Shown here: in pieces, positions 1 through 8,377 of the stretch
Position numbering within the stretch: the first letter of the stretch is position 1
How the letters are laid out: the number at the start of each line of letters is the position of its first letter
Assembly: GCA_027365475.1 (NCBI GenBank)
Contig: DAHXNI010000022.1
Location: forward strand, 24,264 to 88,263
DNA from: Pseudomonadota bacterium
GTDB lineage: Bacteria > Pseudomonadota > Gammaproteobacteria > JAKAQQ01
Direction of reading: 5' to 3'
Length of the DNA: 64,000 nucleotides
Notes under the pieces: generated by a model
The model's input: only the letters and a program-made list of their open reading frames with translations
Databases searched by the model: none
What the model was told of the DNA's origin: nothing
Translations under genes and position numbers: made by a program

Positions 1-2607
1 CCAATCCGGAACCTCGGCCAGGGCCTGGTCGAGCACCTGGGGATCGCCTCCCCCCCCTTCAGCGAGATCGGCACGGCCGCCGCCGCGGCCGCCGATCCGG
101 CTGGCGATGTGGGCGACCAGTTCACGTGCCGGGGCTCGTTTGGATTCTGCGGGAGTCACCCCTGATACGATGCGGACTCTCCCGTCTTCGACCGAAGCCA
201 GAACCACAATCGCTTTCTTGAACTCGTGGCGGATCCGGTCGACCCCTGCCCGGAGACTCGGCACATCGGCTCCATCGATCCGTCGTGCAACCACCCGGAT
301 ACCCTCGATTTCAACCGGAGCGGCTGCCGGGTCGGACTCGGTTCCACCCACGAGACGCCGTTTGACCTCCTTCAATGACTCCTCGAGCGCACGCTCCCGC
401 TCCTGAAGCTGGCGGATACGCGCCGCCCATTCTTCGGGTCCCGCACCCAAAAGTGCCTGAAGTTCGCTCCGCGTGCGGCCAGCTTCCTGTATCCAGCAGA
501 GCAACCCGAGTCCGGTCACAGCCTCGATACGACGGATGCCGGACGCCAAACCGCTTTCGTTCACAATCTTGAACCCGCCGATATCCCCGGTTCTTTGGAC
601 GTGGGTTCCACCGCAAAGTTCGATCGAGAACTCGCCCATCGAAAGGACACGAACCCGTTCCCCGTATTTTTCCCCAAAGAGCGCCATTGCTCCGAGGCGC
701 CGGGCATCGTCAAAAGCCATCTCCCGGGTCACAACTGGCCGGTTCGCCACGATCTCGCGAAAGACGAGGGTCTCAACCGCATCCCGCTCGTCCGCCGTGA
801 GAGGAGCAGAATGGGAAAAATCGAAGCGGAGGCGCTCGGGTGCAACCAGCGATCCCTTCTGGGCGACATGTGTGCCGAGAACACTCCGCAGTGCCGCATG
901 CAGGAGGTGTGTGGCCGAATGATTGCGCATCGTCTCCAGGCGTCGTGCGACATCAACCCGTGCGAGAACTCCTTCTCCAGATACAAGAACGCCCGCTTCG
1001 AGCGTGCCCCGGTGGATCACAAACTGACCCGCCCGCTCGGTATCTTCGACCCGGAACCGCGCGTTGGGGGATTCGATCACACCGGTATCGCCCACCTGTC
1101 CGCCGGATTCCGGATAAAACGGTGTCCGATCCAGCACAAGCGCACCCTTCCCGCCCTCGTCCAGACGATCAACCGATTGGGATCCCACAAAAATGGTCGC
1201 AATCCGGGATGCAGTCTCAAGGTTCCCATAGCCCAGAAATTCCGTGGCTTCGACATCGAGCGGGATCCGGTGTTGTGCACCAAAATCGGATTCTCGGCGC
1301 GCCCGTTCGCGCTGGATTGTCATCAGCGCTTCATACCCCGCGAGATCGACGCCGAAGCCCCGTTCGCGGGCGGTGTCGATCAGAAGATCGATCGGGAACC
1401 CGTAGGTATCCGAAAGCCGGAATGCCAGCTCGCCCGGAATCACTCCTCCCGATAGAGACGCAAGCCCCTCTTCGAGCACCTGGAGGCCCTGGCGCAGGGT
1501 ACGTTCGAAGCGCTCCTCTTCCCGCTGGATCTCCACGGCCACCTCCGCCAGCACGGAGTCGGTGAGCTCGGGATAGGATGGCGCCATGAGTGTACCCACC
1601 ACGGGTACGAGGCGGTGCAGAAAGGGACCCTGGGCTCCTTCCTTGACCCCATGCCGGATGGCGCGGCGGATGATGCGCCGGAGCACATAGGCCCGTCCCT
1701 CGTTTCCGGGCCGGATACCATCGGAGATGAGAAACGTGGCAGCCCGGGCGTGATCCGCGATCACCCGGAGCGAACTCGAATCGCGGGATGCACAGGTCAG
1801 AATATCCGCTGCGGCCGCAATCAGCGTCCGGAAATGCGCGATGTCATAGTTCGAAGGTACCCCTTCGAGCACGGCCGCGATCCGTTCGAGCCCCATACCC
1901 GTATCGACACAGGGATGGGGCAACGGAGTGAGTACGCCCGTCTCATTACGGTTGAACTGCATGAAGACGAGATTCCAGATCTCGACATAACGGTCACCGG
2001 AAGCATCATCCGAACCCGGAGGACCGCCCGCGACATGGGGCCCGTGGTCGAAGAAGATCTCGGTCGAGGGCCCGCACGGACCCGTATCTCCCATGGACCA
2101 GAAATTGTCATCCCCTGGAATGCGCCGGAGGCGGCTTTGGGGCACGCCGATCACCCGGGTCCAGGCAGCATAGGCGGCCTCATCGTCCGGGTGGATCGTG
2201 ACCCAGAGGCACTCTGGATCGAGCGCAAGTGTTTCCGTGAGATAACGCCAGGCGAGCGTGATCGCCTCTTCCTTGAAGTAATCACCGAAGCTGAAGTTGC
2301 CGAGCATCTCGAAAAACGTATGGTGACGGGCGGTATAACCCACGTTCTCAAGGTCATTGTGTTTGCCGCCGGCCCTGAGACAACGCTGCACACTTGCAGC
2401 ACGCCGGTAGGGCCGGGTTTCGAGCCCCAGAAATACATCCTTGAACTGGACCATGCCGGAGTTGGTGAAAAGGAGCGTTGGATCCCGAGCCGGAACAAGC
2501 GACGACGAGGGCACGACCACGTGCCCACTCCCCTTGAAGTAGGATGTAAAACTCTCGCGAATGGTTTTGAGATCCAAGCTCCCGCCTCTCGATCCGAACC
2601 CGGCCAT
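1..2607 (-). CDS. alaS: alanyl-tRNA synthetase (C-terminus truncated at window edge)
   Basis: My reverse translation from 2607 reads MAGFGSRGGSLDLKTIRESF...LVPARDPTLLFTNSGMVQFKDVFLG...NHSATHLLHAALR...ELCGGTHVQRTGDIG; absent from the ORF track because it runs off the left edge. Confidence 0.95.
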   Translation of the reverse strand, partial: MAGFGSRGGSLDLKTIRESFTSYFKGSGHVVVPSSSLVPARDPTLLFTNSGMVQFKDVFLGLETRPYRRAASVQRCLRAGGKHNDLENVGYTARHHTFFEMLGNFSFGDYFKEEAITLAWRYLTETLALDPECLWVTIHPDDEAAYAAWTRVIGVPQSRLRRIPGDDNFWSMGDTGPCGPSTEIFFDHGPHVAGGPPGSDDASGDRYVEIWNLVFMQFNRNETGVLTPLPHPCVDTGMGLERIAAVLEGVPSNYDIAHFRTLIAAAADILTCASRDSSSLRVIADHARAATFLISDGIRPGNEGRAYVLRRIIRRAIRHGVKEGAQGPFLHRLVPVVGTLMAPSYPELTDSVLAEVAVEIQREEERFERTLRQGLQVLEEGLASLSGGVIPGELAFRLSDTYGFPIDLLIDTARERGFGVDLAGYEALMTIQRERARRESDFGAQHRIPLDVEATEFLGYGNLETASRIATIFVGSQSVDRLDEGGKGALVLDRTPFYPESGGQVGDTGVIESPNARFRVEDTERAGQFVIHRGTLEAGVLVSGEGVLARVDVARRLETMRNHSATHLLHAALRSVLGTHVAQKGSLVAPERLRFDFSHSAPLTADERDAVETLVFREIVANRPVVTREMAFDDARRLGAMALFGEKYGERVRVLSMGEFSIELCGGTHVQRTGDIGGFKIVNESGLASGIRRIEAVTGLGLLCWIQEAGRTRSELQALLGAGPEEWAARIRQLQERERALEESLKEVKRRLVGGTESDPAAAPVEIEGIRVVARRIDGADVPSLRAGVDRIRHEFKKAIVVLASVEDGRVRIVSGVTPAESKRAPARELVAHIASRIGGRGGGRADLAEGGGGDPQVLDQALAEVPDW

Positions 2608-2828
2608 GTGCTCGGCCGGGTCAATTGTGACGTAAAAGGGCCGCGAGGGGAATCCTCGCCTGTAGCGCCGCGCGGGCACTCTGCGGATGACCCAAGACCG
2701 GACCCATCATCTGGACGGGACTCGGTCTCGGCACGCAGGATGGATCCAGACACGACGCGAGTACACTGCGTCCTGAGCGCACTTTCTTCGCCGCGCCGCG
2801 CCGGGGCTTTGGTTGCTCGGAGCCCGGA

Positions 2829-3329
2829 TCAGAGAACCGGATCGTCATCCCGGCCCTCCCCAGCATCCGACAGAATATCGAGTCCCCAACCCTGCCAGAG
2901 GCCGGAGACGACCCGGGGCGAAAATCCTCGCTGCAGAAGAAAATGGCTCTGCTGCTCGCGCATAGCCACATCCGACGGACGGCTTGAACCGAAACGTTTG
3001 ATGCGCGCCCGCTCGGCCACGAGGATCCAGGCCGCATCCGGACGATGGAGTTCAGTTTCAATGAGCTCGCGGGAGATCCCGCGCGCTTCGAGTGTGTGGA
3101 CAATCTTGAGTGGCCCTTCGCCACGACGGATGCGCGCGCGGATGTATTCTCCGGTGAAGCGACGATCACTTTGCGCACCCGTGGCCGAAAGATGTTCGAG
3201 TACGGGTTCGATGGCCTCCTGGTTGCCCCCGAGTCTGACCAGTTTGGCGCGCAGTTCGGATCGCGCATATTCGCGCCGGGCCAGCCAGCCAAGCGCCCGT
3301 TTGAGAAGCTTGGGGTCAGGTGTCGTCAC
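2829..3329 (-). CDS. recX: regulatory protein RecX
   Basis: RecX-like [23 protein letters not shown]...; immediately downstream of recA; probable GTG start at 3329 overlapping the recA end. Confidence 0.85.
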   Translation of the reverse strand: MTTPDPKLLKRALGWLARREYARSELRAKLVRLGGNQEAIEPVLEHLSATGAQSDRRFTGEYIRARIRRGEGPLKIVHTLEARGISRELIETELHRPDAAWILVAERARIKRFGSSRPSDVAMREQQSHFLLQRGFSPRVVSGLWQGWGLDILSDAGEGRDDDPVL

Positions 3330-4353
3330 CCGGAGTCGCCCGTTCAGCGACGCGATCCACCGCCGTCGGGACTTTCGCTCGGATCTCACTCTCGAGTGCC
3401 GCTGTTGCCTCCGGATGTTCGAAAAGATACTGGCGGGCGTTGTCCCGACCCTGCCCGATGCGATCACCCTTGAGGCTATACCAGGAACCGGATTTTTCGA
3501 TGAGACCCGCCGCCGAAGCGAGATCCAGAATTTCTCCTTCGCGCGAAATACCCCGGTCGTAGAGGATCTCGAACTCGGCCTGCCTAAAGGGGGGGGCGAC
3601 CTTGTTTTTGACCACCTTGACCCGGGTTTCGTTGCCGATCACCTCCTCGCCGCGCTTAACGGTGCCGATCCGGCGGATGTCGAGCCTAACCGACGCGTAA
3701 AACTTGAGCGCATTGCCGCCGGTCGTGGTTTCCGGATTGCCAAACATGATGCCGATCTTCATGCGGATCTGGTTAATGAAGATGACAAGCGTATTGCTCC
3801 GTTTGATGTTGGCTGTAAGCTTCCGGAGCGCCTGGGACATGAGCCGGGCCTGGAGTCCCACATGCGAATCCCCCATCTCTCCCTCGATCTCCGCACGTGG
3901 GGTGAGGGCTGCCACCGAATCGATCACGATCACGTCGATCGCACCGGAGCGGACCAGCATGTCCGCAATCTCGAGCGCCTGCTCACCGGTATCGGGTTGT
4001 GAAATCAGAAGATCCTCGACCTTGACGCCCAGTTTCTTGGCATAACCCGGATCGAGGGCGTGCTCAGCATCCACGAACGCGGCGACTCCACCCCGTGCCT
4101 GAGCCTGAGCAATCACATGGAGGGTCAAAGTCGTCTTGCCAGAAGATTCGGGTCCGTAGATTTCGACAACCCGTCCACGCGGCAGCCCGCCGATCCCGAG
4201 CGCGAGATCAAGTCCCAGAGAACCCGTCGGGATCACATCGATATCCCGGGGCTCAACCGCATCACCGAGCCGCATGACAGCCCCTTTACCGTACTGGCGT
4301 TCAATCTGACCGAGTGCCTGAATCAGCGCCTTTTTGCGATTGTCATCCGTCAT
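3316..4353 (-). CDS. recA: recombinase RecA
   Basis: 345 aa, [10 protein letters not shown] Walker A and full RecA signature. Confidence 0.98.
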   Translation of the reverse strand: MTDDNRKKALIQALGQIERQYGKGAVMRLGDAVEPRDIDVIPTGSLGLDLALGIGGLPRGRVVEIYGPESSGKTTLTLHVIAQAQARGGVAAFVDAEHALDPGYAKKLGVKVEDLLISQPDTGEQALEIADMLVRSGAIDVIVIDSVAALTPRAEIEGEMGDSHVGLQARLMSQALRKLTANIKRSNTLVIFINQIRMKIGIMFGNPETTTGGNALKFYASVRLDIRRIGTVKRGEEVIGNETRVKVVKNKVAPPFRQAEFEILYDRGISREGEILDLASAAGLIEKSGSWYSLKGDRIGQGRDNARQYLFEHPEATAALESEIRAKVPTAVDRVAERATPGDDT

Positions 4354-4405
4354 GGGAGAAACCTATCTGGAATGCCTTTGAGCTTATCTCGTGATTATTC
4401 CACAT

Positions 4406-4957
4406 TCACCCTCCATCCTCCAAACCCGAAAGCCGCCACTCGGCGAGGATTTCATAATCACGCCCCGGAGAGGAACGGGCCAGGCAGAGCCGGCCGACCG
4501 GCCACCCGAGGAGAGGTGCCGATCGGGTCTCCGCGAACCTGCGGACGCCCCGCGCGAGCGTCACATGAGGCACGAAGGGGGGCGGTGCTCCGGAATCACC
4601 CGGATCGGGAGGAAAGCCTGCATCCGCGAGCCCAGACCGGAGCGTACGGACCAAAACTCTGAGTGCCTCCGGGATCCGGGAGGGAGCGAAATAGAGGATC
4701 CGGGACCGCCGGAACCAGCCCATCCGTTCGAGCACGAGATCAAAACCTGCGAGGTGGAGTGTGCCCACGTACGCGGTGATCGACGTTACGGCTTGGGGCG
4801 GCAACGATCCCAGAAAGGCGAGTGTGAGGTGATGGTTGGGCGGAGAAACCGAATGTGCACCCGGGAGCGATTCCCAAAATGGCCGGGTCAGCCGCTCGAT
4901 TTCCAGAGAAAGTGCGCATTCCGGCCAGAGGGCCAGAAAATAGTGTTCTTCAGCCAT
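4406..4957 (-). CDS. thpR: RNA 2',3'-cyclic phosphodiesterase (2'-5' RNA ligase family)
   Basis: Two HxT motifs: HHLTLAFLG and PHVTLARG; start reassigned to MAEEHYFLALWP. Confidence 0.85.
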   Translation of the reverse strand: MAEEHYFLALWPECALSLEIERLTRPFWESLPGAHSVSPPNHHLTLAFLGSLPPQAVTSITAYVGTLHLAGFDLVLERMGWFRRSRILYFAPSRIPEALRVLVRTLRSGLADAGFPPDPGDSGAPPPFVPHVTLARGVRRFAETRSAPLLGWPVGRLCLARSSPGRDYEILAEWRLSGLEDGG

Positions 4958-5498
4958 GGAGACGCTTGAGGAGTCCCATGAGCGCCTCGTGTACGGCCTG
5001 GTTGCGAATCGACTCCCGGCTCCCGGAAAACCCGAAACGTTGGACCTCCTCTGCTGGAGCCCCCCCACCGCGCTGTCCCCAACCAATGTAAACAAGCCCG
5101 ACCGAGGAATCCGGATCAGAGCGCTTGGGGACCCGCTCCAGAGTCTCCTCATCACCCGCGAAAGGCCCGGCGTAGCCTGTGGTCGCGAGTGCCCAATCCG
5201 CATCGCTTGCATCAAACGCCCCTCGCAGCATCCACCGCGCGACCGTCTCCGACACGGCTCCACAGCTGGCCAGAGCATCCGCCGGAACCCTGAGCCAGCG
5301 CTGCTTCGCCTCCACCTGATAGGAGACGATCGCGCCGTAAAACCACTTCGAGCTTCCGGGAATCGCGGTGAGTACTCCTCCGATCCACCCACCGGTTACT
5401 GACTCGGCAACGATCAGAGTCTCGCCCCGCCGAATGAGCTGGCTACCGATTTCGGCCGCCTGCTCCCAAAGGGGTGGATCTGCTTCAATGATTCTCAC
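4950..5498 (-). CDS. pncC: CinA C-terminal-like nicotinamide-nucleotide amidohydrolase
   Basis: TLIVAESVTGGWIGGVLTAIPGSSKWFYGAIVSY motif; adjacent to recA as in many gammaproteobacteria; GTG start inferred. Confidence 0.85.
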   Translation of the reverse strand: MRIIEADPPLWEQAAEIGSQLIRRGETLIVAESVTGGWIGGVLTAIPGSSKWFYGAIVSYQVEAKQRWLRVPADALASCGAVSETVARWMLRGAFDASDADWALATTGYAGPFAGDEETLERVPKRSDPDSSVGLVYIGWGQRGGGAPAEEVQRFGFSGSRESIRNQAVHEALMGLLKRLHG

Positions 5499-5556
5499 TT
5501 TCTCTTGCTCTCCCGGCGCTGGGCCCACAGCCAAAACGGCAATACGCTCACCCGAT

Positions 5557-6225
5557 TCAGATGAGCGGCCAGACCAGAAACACGAACCCGAGCAGCATGA
5601 TGAACCCGCCACTCAGAACCTCACCATACCGTTCGATGACACGGAAGCGGAACTGTCTCAACCCCCGGGTCGAATACACGCACATCACGACATAGGTCAC
5701 AATCGTGCTGGCTGCAAAAACCAGAGCCATGACTCCGATCAGCCAGGAACCGTAACGACCCGCCGCAAAAAATGCCGGCAGTCCCTCGATCATGGGCGAG
5801 GATCCGAGAACCAGGACCAGCGCGGTGGCCCGGGTACGGCCCGGCAGATGATCTCCAGACACGAGCGTCCCCGGAGCGGAGTGGGCCTTTGCACGCATCT
5901 CCCGCCAGGCTGCAACGCACATCCATCCCCCAAAAAGAATCAACCCGAGACTCGAGATGCGGGCAACGAGCGCGCCATAGTGGTGGGCGACCTCAAGCCC
6001 CGCATACCACATGACGAGTCCGATGAGGAGCGTGGACAGAACATGCCCGATACCGGCTCCAAGCGCGGTGGTGATCACTTTATGTTGCGACCATTGCTCC
6101 TGGCGGGCGAGCAGCGCGATCGGACCCCAATGATCTGGTACGATCGTATGCAGGACACCGACCAGGGCAACGGCACCGATCAGCAGAAACTCTGGAGCGG
6201 TATGCAAGCTCGAAACTCCGGGCAC
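5557..6225 (-). CDS. multi-pass membrane protein, NicO/RcnA-like nickel/cobalt (or related) transporter
   Basis: Hydrophobic 222 aa protein with HTIVPDH, matching the HX4DH signature of Ni/Co transporters. Confidence 0.55.
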   Translation of the reverse strand: MPGVSSLHTAPEFLLIGAVALVGVLHTIVPDHWGPIALLARQEQWSQHKVITTALGAGIGHVLSTLLIGLVMWYAGLEVAHHYGALVARISSLGLILFGGWMCVAAWREMRAKAHSAPGTLVSGDHLPGRTRATALVLVLGSSPMIEGLPAFFAAGRYGSWLIGVMALVFAASTIVTYVVMCVYSTRGLRQFRFRVIERYGEVLSGGFIMLLGFVFLVWPLI

Positions 6226-6401
6226 GCTTTGTTAGGCCCATGATCGCACGTCACGTCCGGTTCCGGCATGTCCCGGAATCGCAAGGGATTGAGTGAGCCC
6301 CGTCGGGACGTCCCCGAAGGGGCAGCTTCAAAGGCCGCTCGCACCATGTGCATTTCCAGGCTTCGAGACGATATGACCGCCCGCGGAGGCTTGGCAAGGC
6401 T

Positions 6402-6437
6402 TTGACAAACGATTATATTTTTATAATACTAGATATA
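6402..6437 (+). promoter_or_regulatory. sigma70-like promoter and AT-rich inverted repeat over the arsR start
   Basis: TTGACA at 6402-6407; ATTATA-TTTT-TATAAT inverted repeat 6412-6427; ATG at 6437. Confidence 0.5.
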
Positions 6438-6826
6438 TGGAATTATATTCCGCCACCCGCGCGCTCGGTGCGCTCGCACACGACACCCGGCTTGCCATCT
6501 TCAGGCTCCTGGTCCAAGCGGGCCCGGGAGGACTATGCGTCGGCGAAATCGGGAAAAGACTCGATCTCGCACCCGCCACCCTATCCTTCCACCTCGCGAC
6601 GCTACGCCAAGCCGGCCTCGTAGCCACCCGCCGTACCGGCCGTACACTTTATCAGGCAGCCAACTACACCGTCATGGGGGCACTCGTGGACTATCTCACG
6701 GCCAACTGTTGCGGGGAGGCAGGAGGTGGCAGCGCCGGTGCTTGCGGGATCATCTCTCCTCAAAACCCGATTCAAGCGCCCGATCCTGAGGTATGCGATG
6801 CAACAGCTGCCCGTATCCGGCGCTGA
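6437..6826 (+). CDS. arsR: ArsR/SmtB family repressor with C-terminal CC...C motif
   Basis: Winged HTH LAPATLSFHLATLRQAGLVATRRTGRTLYQ; NCCGEAGGGSAGAC. Confidence 0.85.
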   Translation: MELYSATRALGALAHDTRLAIFRLLVQAGPGGLCVGEIGKRLDLAPATLSFHLATLRQAGLVATRRTGRTLYQAANYTVMGALVDYLTANCCGEAGGGSAGACGIISPQNPIQAPDPEVCDATAARIRR

Positions 6827-7232
6827 TCTCGGCCAGTTGATCGCGATTGATTCGAGCCTGTTCGGAACCTGCCCCACGGTTCAGAAACCGGGCAACGCCA
6901 AATGGACGCTCGACGATCCGCGTGGCCCCTTTGCTCTTTTCAAAGCTGATCGCGGACCGGGTTTACCTCCTTTAGGTATTCAGACCGCAGACGCTCCCGG
7001 GCTGGAAGCGATTGGCGCACAGCTCAATGCCGCCTGGATAGCCCTTGAGGAGGAGCGAAACGGCATCTGCTGCACCGCCCGCTCAGACAAATACTGGGTC
7101 CGCGACCCCCAGGGCATCCACTGGAAAAGTTTTCTCACGCACGAGGCGGAGGAGACCGGGAACCGGCCGGAGACCCGTCATGCGTATGGCCCCTGCCCGG
7201 GGAATCATGACTCAATCAACGGCTGCATCTGA
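6798..7232 (+). CDS. divergent ArsI/CadI-like VOC-fold protein
   Basis: GNAKWTLDDPRGPFAL...LGIQ...CCTARSDKYWVRDPQGIHWKSFLT resembles ArsI/CadI; track ORF is 6726..7232, ATG at 6798 more likely. Confidence 0.6.
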   Translation: MQQLPVSGADLGQLIAIDSSLFGTCPTVQKPGNAKWTLDDPRGPFALFKADRGPGLPPLGIQTADAPGLEAIGAQLNAAWIALEEERNGICCTARSDKYWVRDPQGIHWKSFLTHEAEETGNRPETRHAYGPCPGNHDSINGCI

Positions 7233-8164
7233 TGACGATCTCAATCACACCCTTCGAGCCCGCGGATGAAACCTGGCTCCGGGCGTTACTGGCCACAGCC
7301 CACCTGGCCACAGCCGACATCACAACTGAGATGCTCGGCAATTTCATGATCGCCCGGGATGACGAGAAACGGGTCGGCCTTGCCGGAGTCGAGTTTCATG
7401 GCACCTCGGGACTGCTGCGCTCGGTGGTTGTGGAATCGTCCGTGCGCAGTACCGGAGTCGGGAGCCGGCTCGTGGAGGCGATCGAGGTACGGGCACGCAA
7501 GCGTGGAATCAGAGAACTTTTTCTGCTCACCGCAACGGCGCGGGACTTTTTCGCCAGACTCGGATACCACGCCTACACACGGAGTGAAGCTCCGGAGTCC
7601 ATCCGGGCCACCCGAGAGTTCGTTGAACTCTGCCCTCGAGGCTCTGACTGCATGAGTAAACCCTTGTGGATACCGACCCATTACGTGCTCTTCCTCTGCA
7701 CCGGAAACTCCGCCCGCTCGATCCTGGCCGAGGCGATTCTGAATCATCTCGCAACGCCCGAGGGCAGCGTACGGGCATTCAGCGCCGGAAGCCATCCCAA
7801 ATCCGGAATCCATCCGCTCGCCCTCGCAATCCTTGAGGAGAACCATCTTCCCACTGCAGAGCTTCGCACCAAAAACTGGAGTGAGTTTGACCAGCCGGGC
7901 GCTCCCCGCATGGATTTTGTGATCACGCTCTGCGATCAGGCTGCTCAAGAAGCCTGTCCCATCTGGCCCGGCCACCCGGTCACGACTCATTGGGGTCTCT
8001 CCGATCCCGCCTCCGTAACGGGTTCTGCTGATACGATGCGCCAGGCTTTCCGCGAGACTTACCGGGTCCTGCACCGGAGAATCGAGCTTTTTCTGGACAT
8101 GCCACTCGGCGAGTCTGATCCATCCGCACTCAAGACTCGCTTACAGGAGATCGGACAGCTCTGA
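7232..8164 (+). CDS. ArsN2-type GNAT acetyltransferase fused to arsenate reductase (LMW-PTP family ArsC)
   Basis: N-terminal GNAT (LLRSVVVESSVRSTGVGSRLV) followed by VLFLCTGNSARSILAEAILN ArsC P-loop in one ORF. Confidence 0.85.
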   Translation: MTISITPFEPADETWLRALLATAHLATADITTEMLGNFMIARDDEKRVGLAGVEFHGTSGLLRSVVVESSVRSTGVGSRLVEAIEVRARKRGIRELFLLTATARDFFARLGYHAYTRSEAPESIRATREFVELCPRGSDCMSKPLWIPTHYVLFLCTGNSARSILAEAILNHLATPEGSVRAFSAGSHPKSGIHPLALAILEENHLPTAELRTKNWSEFDQPGAPRMDFVITLCDQAAQEACPIWPGHPVTTHWGLSDPASVTGSADTMRQAFRETYRVLHRRIELFLDMPLGESDPSALKTRLQEIGQL

Positions 8165-8377
8165 GCCAGGGCCGGTCTTTCAGCAAGACAAGTCAACTCA
8201 CCATCCCGCCAGTTTCCTGCTGACGGCAGATGATGCGGCGTGCCCTGTCCGTATCAGGAAAGGGCCGGGTGGATTCCCGGACTCCGGTCGTCCCCGGTCG
8301 GCTATGATGGGAGACGCCTTGCTGGAATACCCGAGACGATCAGCAGCCTTGCAACACCCCTCACCCCAAACCCATCC

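Noticed and set aside
1615-4002. 795 aa plus-strand ORF
   Set aside because: Antisense shadow of alaS, recX and recA; composition is the reverse complement of coding sequence and no family motifs are recognisable
6226-6400. Possible cobalamin/metal riboswitch upstream of the NicO-like gene
   Set aside because: Could not match a conserved riboswitch core; only short GC hairpins seen
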